This document shows positions 33,806 through 44,789 of a stretch of 64,000 bases of DNA, in pieces. Made by a program: the position numbers and the translations under genes. The stretch covers positions 2,170,001 through 2,234,000 of the forward strand of contig OX637353.1 in assembly GCA_951799405.1 (NCBI GenBank), given 5' to 3'. Each line of letters begins with the position of its first letter. Position 1 is the first letter of the stretch. The notes under the pieces were generated by a model that saw only the letters and a list, made by a program, of their open reading frames with translations, ran no database searches and was not told the DNA's origin. Source of the stretch: Agapetus fuscipes (taxonomy: Eukaryota; Arthropoda; Insecta; Trichoptera; Glossosomatidae).

Positions 33806-34976
33806 TGGTGGCTCTCGGTCCTGTCCAACATCGCCCCCCCAACCCTGCGTAGATCCCTGGCATCCATAAAACTGGTCGACAGAGTGAGAAGTGACCCGCT
33901 GCTCCTTGCTTTCAAGGACATCTTCCAGCACCCAAACAAGCGACTCAAGTCCAGAAACCCCATCTGGACAATTGATGATCGGAGTAGGGATGCTACACTG
34001 CAATGGAAGTCCATATGGGAGGAGAAAGGCTTTAACCCCTCGAGCGCCGGAACGCGGATCCGGGCTCATAGTACTAAATGCGATTTTTTTCATTTTTCTT
34101 TAGTTTTTACACAGAAATAAGATCGAAAATCACATGAAGTACTGCTATTGGGTATAACTAGCCACCAATAAATTCAAAGCATTCATTTTTGTTTGTAGGT
34201 ATTTAAAATATAATATTTAAGTTGACCTTGAAAACCGACTGTTGAAAAAGCCGAATTCCACAATTTGTTGACATAAGAACACTAACACACTCAAATTTTC
34301 ATTTTGTGTTAATAAGAAGGGTCATTTACTTCTATTTTTTGCGATGTATTGGGATTTCGTGCCTACGCATACTAATGAGGTATATCTATATTTAGAATCT
34401 CGATCTTTTTTCCCTAATCTAAATTATGATGGAGAATAATAATTATTTCACAAAAGTTTTTTTTTTTTGGTAGGCACTAAAAAAGCTTTATTTCATTGCT
34501 TTTTGATATAAAAAAAACCCACAGGAGATATGTTTTGTATCTTTGGAGATATTTAATATAAAACACTATGAGTTGTGTGTCTGAATTAGGCAGAAAATCG
34601 CTGGCGCTCCAGGGGTTAAAAACCACGAGCTGATCACTCTGCCACACCAGGAGGTCCCAGGGTTTAATCTTGCGAGAGGACTGTGGACGACCTTGAATAG
34701 GATCCGAACCGAGCAAGGCCGTTGCTACTTCTTGCTCCATAGATGGGGATTAGCTCCATCTCCAGGATGTGACTGTGGGGCGGAGAACCAGACTGTCCGG
34801 CACATAGTGGAGGAGTGCCCCATCAGAAGACACCCTCCTGGGCTGAAAGACCTCCACGAGGCCACGCCAGGAGCAGTGAAGTGGATGGAGGGCTTGGATC
34901 TTCGCCTCTGACGCGGCCCAACGGCCAAGTGATTTGCTGTGCTTGCCAGCCATACGCAAAGTAAAGTAAAGTAAGT
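33806..34976 (+). pseudogene. 5'-truncated LINE insertion with 11-bp target duplication
   Basis: AAACTCTTGTG at 33795-33805 is repeated exactly at 34977-34987. Between them lies the 3' part of a non-LTR element: VLSNIAPPTLRRSLAS, a middle region, then RIRTEQGRCYFLLHRWGLAP, the zinc-knuckle-like CDCGAENQTVRHIVEECPI and a stop at about 34911. The UTR ends in an AAAGTAAAGTAAAGTAAGT tail. A piggyBac-type MITE sits inside at 34036-34615. If it and one TTAA are ignored, the reading frame runs straight through, so the LINE was intact there when the MITE landed. Confidence 0.92.
34036..34615. mobile_element. piggyBac-type MITE in the LINE
   Basis: TTAA at 34032-34035 and 34616-34619 is the duplicated target. 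The ends CCCCTCGAGCGCC and, inverted, CCCCTGGAGCGCC are terminal repeats with one mismatch in 13. Length is 580 bp, non-coding and AT-rich inside. TTAA targeting with CCC-type ends is the piggyBac signature. The transposase must come from elsewhere. Confidence 0.92.
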
Positions 34977-35388
34977 AAACTCTTGTGTTTTTATTTTTTT
35001 ATAATTCCTCATAAATATGGCTGCGTTGTCTGTTTTATTAGAATGTGACAAAATTTCGCCTAGAAAGTAAACAGGATCAAAAAATATCGTCTTTTAAAGA
35101 TTCAGTGTATGAAAAATTCCATTTTTCTATCTATCTAGGAAAATCTAAAATCAATTATTTTTCTTCGCTTTCCTCGTATGGGTACGTTATACATGAACGC
35201 TAAATCTGAAATATTTCCCAGCAAGTCTTTTTATACACATAAATTACATATTATATTAGGTATTTATTTTAATTCAAAAATAAAAATATTATAAACAGCA
35301 GTTCATGTTGGGAGACAGCTGGGGCAATGCAGTCCGGGTAAAAGTTAAATTTGCAGAAGGAAACTGAGGACTTTAAATAAAATTTAAA

Positions 35389-35473
35389 ATGTTCTCTTGC
35401 ATCCACAAGGCTCTCGTAATGTTGTGCGCTTCGGACGTGCTTCCACTGCAGCTGACACACACGAGGACAGATG
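35389..35473 (+). CDS. Candidate first coding exon, product unknown
   Basis: ATG in fair context (TTAAAATGT) opens 28 codons reading MFSCIHKALVMLCASDVLPL and QLTHTRTD, then a G and a strong donor (GATG|GTAAGTG). The hydrophobic start could be a signal peptide. I found no partner exon downstream and do not recognise the protein. It could be the first exon of a secreted protein, or chance. Confidence 0.25.
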
Positions 35474-36604
35474 GTAAGTGACAAGTGCTAAATAGTGAGT
35501 AGGAAAGCATAAGCTGTAACTTGTCTCGACTGACCGTGCATTGGCATAAAAGCAAGTTACCTGCCTAGAATTTATAATTTAAATTAGCAAATCATAATTA
35601 CACTACAATAACAACTTTTGTGTTGCATTTATAAGCTATCGAATGATATGATTCAAGAAGAAAGAGGACCAATAGTAAATTACTTAATACCCCTTTTTTA
35701 CAAATTAAAAAAGGTTTGTAATTCTTAAGTAACAATAATATAACGTATTTTTTAAACAAAAAAAGCATTGAAAATATCATTTGTACCTAATAGAACATTC
35801 ATTCCCAGCGCGACATTAGAGTCCTCGTTTTTTTTATATAATTAACATTTCGACACCTCACTAATCTTATTTAAAAAAAAAAATTGTATTATTCAATAAC
35901 TTGGTAAGACAGTGGAATATACACATATATTTATACATCATGTAGGTACGTGCCTACTCAGGAACGCGAACAGTTGACTACTGTCACTTGTGTAATGTCC
36001 TGGTGTGGACGGACTTGTACTGACGGTACAATTTACAATTTCAGCAGCTAGATATAATATGCATAGAATTAATAATATAAATACACATCGTGGCCAACAT
36101 ATTGTACGAAATTCAGAAATAGAATTTACAATTCAATACAACCTATTTAAATAGATTTATGGACGAAATACAATACCAAAATAATGTAGTGTTCTATAGA
36201 TTGCAATAAAACCTTTTAATTGTAAGTGATGAAAATTAGGTATGTAGATACATACGTATGTATTAAATATCACAAAATAATCAAAACTGCAAATCCCTTC
36301 ACAATGTTACTGATTTTGTCATTGTCGGAATAAACATTCCTCATCATACTCATTCAGAGCAGATAGTCATACGTTGAAACTGTTTTAAGTACTTATGAAC
36401 AAAGATTTTTTTTAATCTAGGATCTCAATTAAAAACAGCAGGTTCAGCGAGTCTTGCAAAAATATTTAATAATGTTCAGTTTCATTATTTTAACATATAA
36501 AAAATCAAAATGAATGATTTTGTTTTTGAAATTAAATGATAAATGACTGTTTATATATAATTTCCATGCAATCAATAGAAAACACATCAATAAGAACGTC
36601 ATTT

Positions 36605-36903
36605 ATGCTGGAGTGATGTTTTCCGGGATCTGTTGCCGTGGTCTATGGGAGCTGGAGCTTCCGGACGTTTTGCCCATGTCTACGATAGGCTTCTTCAGCC
36701 TGCAGTGTGATGATGAAGATGGTCTTGATGAAAATTGTGAATCTGAAAAATTGAAATTGAAAAATCATCACACTTTTCATCAAGATCATCTTCATCATCA
36801 CACTGCAGGCTGAAGAAGCCTATCGTAGACATGGGCAAAACGTCCGGAAGCTCCAGCTCCCATAGACCACGGCAACAGATCCCGGAAAACATCACTCCAG
36901 CAT
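36605..36903. repeat. Near-perfect 136-bp palindrome arms
   Basis: Arms 36605-36740 and 36768-36903 are reverse complements with about 2 mismatches in 136 bases, around a 27-base loop. Both strands carry the same start, ATGCTGGAGTGATGTTTTCC, and the same open frame (GICCRGLWELELPDVLPMST). The arms are GC-richer than the surroundings, so a former mobile element or duplicated inverted segment is likely. Confidence 0.93.
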
Positions 36904-36909
36904 CATCAG

Positions 36910-37595
36910 CCGGCCGTGTAAGCCTAAAACTCTTATTCAACTGTCATTTAATTCAAAACAATGGGACTCTGGTATTTTGAAAACAGATAATAATATAAAC
37001 AATTGCCAAGTTGAGAAATTTATCGTCGAAATATTTATCATAGAAATATCTCCTCCCCCCTTCCATCGCTTCACGCTGCATCTTTGCAACTTTAATATGC
37101 ATAACAGATATCCGAGCAAGGGAAGAGAAGGCACGGAGGCAATCAGGGTAAGAAAGTTTCTCTTTTTATTCCCGTATATTATCCTGAGACAGTGGGCGAT
37201 CATCATGATGATTTTTATTTTAGGGTCTGCTGCTCAATTAAGAAATCTCATACCTGCAATTGATTTTGACGCACACACAGAGATCCAACTTTATTTATTC
37301 TCTCGTCGGGGCTACGTCACACTCACACGTCTACGTGACGAAAATCCTTAGCAACCAAAACAATCTAACTCCTTCCCTAGCTATTAGATGATTTATTGGC
37401 CTACCTGTGCCGACAATCTTATTTTGTCTATGCATTATGTCTATGCCCGTCAATTTTTTGAATAAATAGACTAACATATTCCAAATTAAAACCACATAAT
37501 CTATATCCGCCATCTATAAGAAAAACAGTCATACTTTCTAATCTTCATTGCAGCTGTGTAATTTGTGCGAATCATACAAGATAAACTTGAAACGC
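36910..37595. other. Mixed DNA with a possible MITE end
   Basis: 37340-37390 (TTAGCAACCAAAACAATCTA then TAGCTATTAG) resembles one end of the AGCCGG-family MITE at 26583. A 124-codon plus frame (36977-37351) has no known domain. Confidence 0.4.
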
Positions 37596-37599
37596 ACAA

Positions 37600-37830
37600 T
37601 AAAACTCATTCCTCGACTTGTATGTAAATTGGTATGAGGCTCACAAACCATGCTACAAAAATTCCACGCCAATGTCATCCCTGTTTTAGTTAATGGCGAC
37701 AAGAGTTGTCGGGTTTATGTTCATTTAAGATTTGGGTTTATATTTTGTTAATCCACTTACACGAAACGTACTACTTGTAGGTATGCATTAAATGTGAGTC
37801 TTAGATGTTAATATGCATTTACATTTAAGA
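37600..37830 (+). repeat. RTE-like LINE 3' UTR copy, diverged
   Basis: TGGTATGAGGCTCACAAACC then CAATGTCATCCCTGTTTTAG and CAAGAGTTGTCGGG follow the family order with many changes, so it is an old copy. Confidence 0.75.
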
Positions 37831-38509
37831 TTTTAGATAAAAACATTTTATTGTGGGAACGATACATCGCCGGGCTTGTATTGCCGCACATTCCCTTACA
37901 TATTCCCATTGGCCGGGATGATAGTCAGAGAGCATTACGTGCACTGCATTTCTGTTTAGTAACATCTCCCTACATCCGCATGTGCACCTGTACGATACAT
38001 TTTAAAGTGTAGAGCACTTGGCAATACTGCCAGCATTCAGGGGTGGGCATCATCTTATCTAAAAAGTAAAACATTTGACAGAAAAATACAATATATTCCT
38101 TGAATCTCACCTTTAGATTATTCCTTCTTCCAACATCTTTATCGAAGGCATCGTTACAATATGAGAAATAACAGCAGTAGCGAGCTTTCCATAGACGAAG
38201 AAGTAAGTAACGTGTGATGAAAAATTAACCTGGAAATTAATCCCTTGAAATTGAAATAGATGGTTAAACTTGTCAAAGGTAAAGGACAAATATTGTCCTT
38301 GAATGTTTGGCTTTACCCAGAGCACGCCCCTTATTCATAACTGGAGTAAAAATACAATATGTTGTAGTTACATCAGATATTTCTGTAAAACGAGTATTAG
38401 GTACATTATGTTTGTAGATTTCGTCTTGCTGTAGAAACTATAGAAAAAATCTTGTTGGTAGAAATGTCAACAGTCTACTAAAATTTTCAACAAAAACAAG
38501 ACAATGGCG

Positions 38510-38875
38510 TCTGCTCTGATGAAATATCCTCACTTATACTCCCTCCTCTCGTCACAACAAGGGCAACTCGTAGAACGGCTCACATTCAACCATTTGCAGT
38601 CGATATCAAAACTTGGTGTTTTTACGACTCATTCCTCTGCCAAACTGCCCGTTTATGGAATGAGTTACAGGTATCTGTGTTTCCATCCCAATTTAACCTT
38701 GCCCTTTTCAAATCCAATATCAATCGCCATTTCCTCTCAGTGTCTCAAAACAAAGCAATGCCACACATACCACAGCACTGCGCAGCTAACGACCCTGCAA
38801 CCGGACATGGACAACTGCTACATCACCAACACCTCTGCGGCACTATAACAAGTGTCATAGACCCTTAGAGTCTCT
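38510..38875 (+). pseudogene. LINE ORF2 C-terminal fragment, frameshifted
   Basis: Frames together read VERLTFNHLQSISKLGVFTT and FPSQFNLALFKSNINRHFLS, with TARLW/NELP-like codons between in another frame. This is the common non-LTR C-terminus. Confidence 0.7.
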
Positions 38876-38879
38876 CGAA

Positions 38880-40405
38880 TCTAGGGAGTCTCCCGCATAG
38901 GCTTTCTTAAAAAAAAAAAAATATTAATAAGACTTTCAATTTCTTTCAATAGTTTGGTCTACAAAATTATTGGAATTTTCATGTTAGATTGTAGGTAATC
39001 TTTAGAATTTTCCTGTCGCTATCCCATTTCCGTATCTGCGAGTACATACTAACACATTATCTATGCCCACCTATGGCATGTAGTCTACGCTTCATCCAAT
39101 ATTCACTTTGAAGAGTCGCTGTTTAAATTTTCCATACAATGCGACGACATCTTCCTGTTTGCAGATAATATATTTAATTTGAATGTTTCTGAAAGGATCA
39201 AACGCTGAGACAATGAGACGCGAGGGAGTGCGCTATGCAGGGTACGGGTGCGGGAACCTACTCACAATCGGAGAAGGATGGCGCTTTGAATAAAATATCC
39301 AAAATGTATATGTGTACACTCTTTGCGACACAAATAATGTTTTGTAACGAATTTATTCTCCATCCTAGTATTTTCATATTTATTCAAAAATACAATACAG
39401 AGAGTAAAAAATAATATCCAGTAAATTTTCTAAAAAATGTTGATAGACTTAGAATCTTGTGCTTGTTTTTCACAATGGGAAATCACATTAGCAGGTGGAT
39501 TACGTTTTTTTTTTTTAATATTATGTATGAGAAAAATGAACTTTAGCAAACTGTCTACAAGATGTCATTTTAGTGCAAGGGTTTCCAAACTTCCCGACCT
39601 CAGGCCCATACTCATTGCTCGAGTTACTCCAAGGGGAAAAACTTGAAAACATGTCGTCAATCGGGGAGGGCGGAATTGAGTGCTTTGAAAAAGCTTGTTA
39701 CTTACCTACATCAAAAAGTGCAGTCGTTATTATTCTCAGTTTTTTAGTAATGTATCACGGCAAAAATAAAACAACAATAATCCATTAGCTGTCGAGAGCC
39801 GGATTAAGGTTTGATGGCCGGACACATTTGGCTTGCAGGCCGTATTTGTGAGATTATTCTTAAACCCTCTTCATACCCGTCCCGTTTGTATGTGTCAGAA
39901 GGACCCAAATCACGAGGACGCTCATTCAAAGCTATGTATTTTCAAGGGGCAGAAGGCCTTCCCGTAATGTTAAAAGCCACGGCACGGTAACAAACACACC
40001 TTCAGGTCAGAGGCGTGCCCATGAATCTACCTCGGGTTGTTGCTAAATCACGAACAGCGTGAAAAATAAATGAAGTAATATTGAAGGATTGGATTACTGA
40101 AAATCCGCTGCGGATGCAGCTTGGCTAAAGCAGGCGCAGAAGCACTCAAAAGAAGAAAAGCTGGATTCAGTGAGATATCTAAGTGTATTAACTTCATACG
40201 TTGTACTTCTGTTCAACAAAATATTCTAATTCGTGAAAATGACCGCACAACATTCCTCTTTTTGTTACAAGTAATTACTTATGATGACGTTGTCTCATAG
40301 GTCATAGCTAATTATTCATCAGAGCAAAGTTGAGATGAATAATTGAGTTTTTAAGGGAACGGCGTACGACTTGCGGCCCAGAAGTGGCTTAGAAGCTCTC
40401 CATGC
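38880..40405. other. Gene-free stretch
   Basis: 39575-39625 (AGGGTTTCCAAACTTCCCGA) and 39795-39860 (GGCCGGACACATTTGGC, then GCAGGCCG) resemble pieces of hAT-type MITEs. No gene supported. Confidence 0.4.
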
Positions 40406-40411
40406 ATATTG

Positions 40412-40498
40412 CACGTGCTCACGTGCGGCATCATGCCCTCACGTGCGGCATCAAGTCCTCACGTGAGCCTTCCAGTCCTCACGTGAGGCATGCAGTCC
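40412..40498. repeat. 20-bp minisatellite of CACGTG E-boxes
   Basis: Four tandem 20-base units start at 40419, 40439, 40459 and 40479, consensus TCACGTGMGGCATCMAGTCC. Each carries CACGTG at the same place (40420, 40440, 40460, 40480), and a fifth CACGTG precedes at 40412. CACGTG is the canonical bHLH E-box core (MYC/MAX, USF, CLOCK/CYCLE families). Confidence 0.9.
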
Positions 40499-40832
40499 TC
40501 CTAGAGTGACCACATGCACTATTCATGACAAGCCCGAGGGCGCAGGAAAGACTACGACTCTTTAAAAGTTCAACTGTTAAAAGGCGGCATGAAAACAAGA
40601 TTTACTATTAAGATGAAGTTGGACGATTTAAGTGTCGTCTATTTATTATTCAGGAGGGAGAATCTATGAAATATATAAAAGCATACGGTATTCCTGTAAA
40701 ATTATCCTTTATGGAACCCATTCAAAAAGAACTTCTACGAGAGAGCATGAACTATTTGTTCGGCTAATCGACGTTCGCAGAATTTCATAGCTCAAATGTG
40801 TTTATCAATATTACAAAGACAATGTCTAAGGT

Positions 40833-41040
40833 AAGCGTGGTAGGGGAAGACCGAAAAAAATGGATTGATCAAGTAAGCAAGACTGCAAATGACTGGAACT
40901 TACAGCATGAGAAAAAGAGAAGAGCAAGCGTGGAAAACATGGTGAATTATGAGGAGATGAAAGAAGTGTTCAAGGACAGAACAAAGTGGAGACACATCTG
41001 CGGAGCTCCTGGCCACCCTTACTGGATTGGTGACTAGTGC
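40833..41040 (+). pseudogene. RTE-like LINE, ORF C-terminal fragment
   Basis: The plus frame reads GEDRKKWIDQVSKTANDWNL, then MVNYEEMKEVFKDRTKWRHI and CGAPGHP, and stops at about 41037. It is the subfamily of 22858. The 5' part is missing. Confidence 0.85.
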
Positions 41041-41044
41041 AAGT

Positions 41045-41700
41045 AGGAATTGAATACTATTTTTTATCTCTACACATTTAATATTATAAAGGATTCAAAA
41101 ATAATTTCTCCCAATTTATTTTTACTGACAACATGCCATCTCATGTATGGAATAAATCCTCTTAATTGAAGAGTAGCTGGGTACTTAAACTCTCAGCCGT
41201 CTGGAAAGTCATTTTAATAAAGTTTTACAAAAACTGAAGTGGGAGCTCTCATCACCAGACTGTGAATAAGCCTTTACCGTAACCCCCTCCCCCTCCTGGA
41301 GGGGGGGTTATGGTGGACCATACACCCCTACTCCTTCATCCCCCAACTCGTCTCTGGTGTATAATTACATCATAACATTTCTGCACAAAATATAAAAGTG
41401 GAAGGACAACAACTAAGAAGAAAGACTTTTAAAGGACGAAGAGAAAGAGGAAAGAATAGTAGGAGTTAAGTTGGGATCCTAGCCGTAGAAATACTGTACA
41501 TCATCGCTATTTTTACACTAATATCATTTACCAACTGTCCACGTCCCAATAGCAAATAAAAGTCTGTAGTTTTACCAATATTTAAATGATTATGAAACAG
41601 TGTCTTCTCTTTCTTCAGTGTCTTCTCAATCGCTCTATATGGCATGGAGGAATAGACGCTCACACAGGCACTGGAAAAATACCACCTTCTCTATCCTATC
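41045..41700. other. Intergenic DNA, no gene seen
   Basis: 41280-41310 holds a small C/G-run hairpin (CCCCCTCC ... GGAGGGGG). Nothing else supported. Confidence 0.5.
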
Positions 41701-41704
41701 ATAT

Positions 41705-41870
41705 AGGGTAAGATTGAGAGAAGAAGAATTCAGGGACGCTGTAGGACATCGTGGCTGAAAAACCTGCGACAATGGTTCAACAAAAGTCCCTATTTTGAGA
41801 CGCATTCAAGGTGAAAATAGCCATGATGATCGCTGATCTTCGATAGAAGTGGCACCAAAAGAAGAAGAAG
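41705..41870 (+). pseudogene. RTE/BovB-like LINE 3' terminus
   Basis: Reads ERRRIQGRCRTSWLKNLRQW then KIAMMIADLR, stops, and ends in a GAAGAAGAAG tail, the usual close of this LINE type. Confidence 0.8.
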
Positions 41871-42059
41871 ATGAAACAGGAAAACTTATAGGTCTTAAAA
41901 GAACCTTGTGGCTTATTTATCGTTGAAAATACTCGCTCTTATTGAGAGCAATGTATGATGATAATTTAGATGATTTCTTTAGGGCGCCGTTTCTTTGTAG
42001 TCATTTCAAGGGCGCTCCGCAAATGATGACAGAAATTTATTCGTATTTAGTGCATTTCG

Positions 42060-42270
42060 TGACTTGTCATGGTCCTCTCTCTCTCACGTGATGAGGCAGG
42101 TGGTTCCAGGCTAGAGCAACAGCAACAGCAAGCGCGCGCTCTCCAAAAGTAGTTTTCACCCTTCGTACTGGTTCTTTGATACGCGCTTTTCTGGCAAACG
42201 CAGTGTAATTTTTTTGTCGAGGTTGACGGGCTTGTTTAGCTGAAGACAAGCAATTTTCTGGCATGATATC
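42060..42270 (-). pseudogene. LINE ORF2 C-terminal fragment (reverse)
   Basis: Minus frame with VRRVKTTFGERALAVAVALA then WNHLPHHVRE, the terminal WN.LP motif of CR1/Jockey-like reverse transcriptases. Confidence 0.82.
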
Positions 42271-42319
42271 CATAAGCGCCCTTGGAGTGACTACATCACA
42301 AAACGGCGCTATAAATAAA

Positions 42320-42358
42320 TCGCCAACTCATCATCATCATTATCATCATCATCATCAT
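42320..42358. repeat. ATC/CAT microsatellite
   Basis: Interrupted (ATC)n run, including ATCATCATCATTATCATC. Confidence 0.9.
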
Positions 42359-42825
42359 AGTATGGTTGTTTGCAGGGGCGTGCATCCCATGCAGGCACAT
42401 GCGCCTAATAGGTAGGCAATGTGCTAAAAAAACGCTTTTAAGCTTGATAATCTAAAATCCAAAATTTAAGTTCAACTTAAGCCATGGTTAGCACTTCAGT
42501 CAATTTCAAATGAGTTTTTTAAAGGAGTGGGAGAAAACATTTATTCTAAAATATATTTGCCTATACCCTTTGCACGCGCCTGGTTGTTTGGTGCTAATCA
42601 TTAATTGTGAGTAATTTACTACAGTTGGTATCCATCTTCTAAATATAATATTAGTTTCGTGTTTAGCGCTTGGAATAAGCCTATGATATCCTGCTAGTTA
42701 TTGTTTCTTCTTATTCCATCGCGAAGATCTCGCTTGTTATTCTCGGTAGTTTAAAATTTCAGCGCGTGTTCTACAAGCAAAGCCTTGTTACTCAGCAGGT
42801 ACCTTCTCGCGTAGACTGTAGGTTC

Positions 42826-43012
42826 TACAGTTTACACCCCGAGTTTAAAGCATTGCGTATATACCCAGCCCTCGCATAAACAGAAAAAATGTACCTTTAA
42901 AAACTAAAACTCTCTCTGAAGGCGCTGGCGTATCTTCCATACATCTTTTTCTGTTTACGCGATTGGTGAGTATTAACGCAATGTTTTATATTCGGGGTAC
43001 TGTACACTCTTC
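42826..43012. repeat. Imperfect inverted repeat, MITE-like
   Basis: ACAGTTTACACCCCGAGTTT then AAAGCATTGCG on the left pairs with the inverse of CGCAATGTTTTATATTCGGG then GTACTGTACAC on the right. An inner block CGCATAAACAGAAAAAATGTA pairs with TACATCTTTTTCTGTTTACGCG. No ORF. Confidence 0.7.
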
Positions 43013-43690
43013 GCAGACTTATTATTCCTAGCTTGACTTTCCACATTAAAAAGGCATTGAAATCAGATAATAAAGACAAAGCTACTGATTTTTACGGAGC
43101 ATTTCTTAAAGATAATAGGCAGAGCAAGCGTCACAAAAAGGGTTATGTAGCTATAGGATCGGCTAAATGTGAAAAAATACATAAAGCTTCAAAATTGCGA
43201 TTTAATGTTTAGTTTATGATTCAATTTCAGACATAGTTAGATTTTAAAGGCAAAAGAATTGCCATGCTGCAAAACTCTACTGCATATTCACACCTACTTA
43301 TAATGAAGTACCGATCCTCATTATGTTGAGGTCAGAGAGTGCAACTTTTGTTGCATATTATATTCGCAAACAATAAAAGTTAGGAAATATGTTGTTCTTG
43401 ACCTTTTGCGTAAATATGCAAGATGATTTCAGGAAGAGCTTACCTAATACATGCAGGTAGCATTAGTAATCACACTTTTGTACGAAAAACCATCTTGAGT
43501 CATAAATTTAAGTAAGTAGGTACCTACAAAAGGCACGCCATTCTTTTTTTTTTTTTTTTCATTCGCAATGGAATAAAAATATGATGTGGTATAAATGCCT
43601 ACATTATTTATGTGTTTTTCTACTCCCATTTGGTAATTTACTAATTACAAAACGGCTAACGCAATCACAATGCCTTACATTTCTACACCC

Positions 43691-43752
43691 GTTGCATAAT
43701 GTTACATTATGCAACCGGTAACCGTGTTAAAATGAACATGTGCGCATGCGCA
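43691..43752 (+). promoter_or_regulatory. Possible TATA-less promoter sites
   Basis: GTTGCATAATG TTA CATTATGCAAC (43691-43715) is a perfect palindrome with C/EBP-like TTGCATAA halves. TGCGCATGCGCA (43741-43752) is a perfect NRF-1/Ewg site. About 75 bases on, AAGATGGCCGC matches a YY1-type initiator motif. Together these are the usual parts of a housekeeping promoter, but no gene body was confirmed. Confidence 0.4.
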
Positions 43753-43826
43753 TTGTCAGAATTGGAACCATTTTTTAATTTCAAATGTCAACCTTGTATG
43801 GGGGTATGAAGACCTGTCAATCCAAG

Positions 43827-43878
43827 ATGGCCGCAAGCGATCAGCTGATTAGGCTTCATACAATATTAGTGATATTCG
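43827..43878 (+). CDS. Candidate first coding exon, product unknown
   Basis: ATG in near-ideal context (CAAGATGGCC) starts 17 codons, MAASDQLIRLHTILVIF, then a G and the donor TTCG|GTAGGT. It follows the promoter-like sites at 43691-43752 at a sensible spacing. No second exon was found, and the ATG sits in a YY1-like motif, so it could be chance. Confidence 0.3.
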
Positions 43879-44109
43879 GTAGGTAGGAATTACCGTGGTG
43901 ATGAGACTTTCAGCCCTGTTCAGATGAAAATAAATAAGTATATTTTATGTGTAGAGTCAAATAAAAATTGTTAATAGTGCTAAAATTTATCGAATTTATT
44001 TATCGGATTGCTCCAAATAAAGCTTTCCTTTTTTCAATGGAAAATAAAAGGCTTGAAAGGAAAACAATACAAAAAATTTCACCGCAAAAAATAAACAAAC
44101 TCAAAAAGT

Positions 44110-44335
44110 TACTTGGTTAATAGGTGAGTATGAGGTTGATCACCTATGCTGTACAAATTTGGTTCACCTGCCAATACAACTGCAGGGCATATGTTTATTT
44201 GAGTTTTGGGTTTGAATGTTTAAGCTTATATGCAGGATGTAAAAGCGCGACCTTATACATATGTGTCGGCTTGTGGGCATGAATTCAATATGAAACCTAA
44301 ATATGATTTATTTTTACAACTTAGGTTAGATTAGA
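44110..44335 (+). repeat. RTE-like LINE 3' UTR copy, diverged with deletion
   Basis: GTGAGTATGAGGTTGATCAC then GGTTCACCTGCCAAT lacks the CCCCTGTTTCAGG segment. The tail CTTAGGTTAGATTAG is kept. Confidence 0.8.
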
Positions 44336-44459
44336 TAATCGAAGGGAATGATAAATCACACGTTTTGACAAAGGTAAGGTTTTAATTACTTCAAATGGAC
44401 GAGTACATTATAATGACTATTATTCACTATTTTGTTAATTCTCTCATGGTCGTAGAAAA

Positions 44460-44605
44460 AGTATTGTATGCCACTGCACGTAATTAGTCTTTGTAACACT
44501 CGTGCTTTCTATTGTGCCATTCGGCTGCGCCTCATGGCACAAACTAGCACTCGTGTTAAAAAGACTATCATTACTTGGCAGTGGCATAAATAACTATTTT
44601 AATCA
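44460..44605. mobile_element. Palindromic MITE-like element
   Basis: The left TATGCCACTGCACGTAATTA and the inverse of the right (TTTATGCCACTGCCAAGTAA), then AACACTCGTGCT against AACACGAGTGCT, and a central TTGTGCCATTCGGCTGCGCC then TCATGGCACAA, form imperfect arms of about 60 bp. Confidence 0.65.
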
Positions 44606-44789
44606 GCAATGGTGTTAATAATTAATTATTTCTTTTAATTCAACAAGCGTGGCCTTGTTATTTTCACAACGTTGTAAAGTCGAGTGATGTTTTATTGAAA
44701 TATTTCAGTGGAGCATTGTTATTTCACAAAGAAAGCGTAAATTGCAAATAAAGAGAAACAACATTCGCGTCAGAGGTGTCGTCAAACAA

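Noticed and set aside
36613..36940. Two homologous proteins on opposite strands
   Set aside because: Both are the same sequence of one palindrome; no splice or start evidence.
42320..42358. CRISPR-like or regulatory repeat
   Set aside because: A simple trinucleotide microsatellite.
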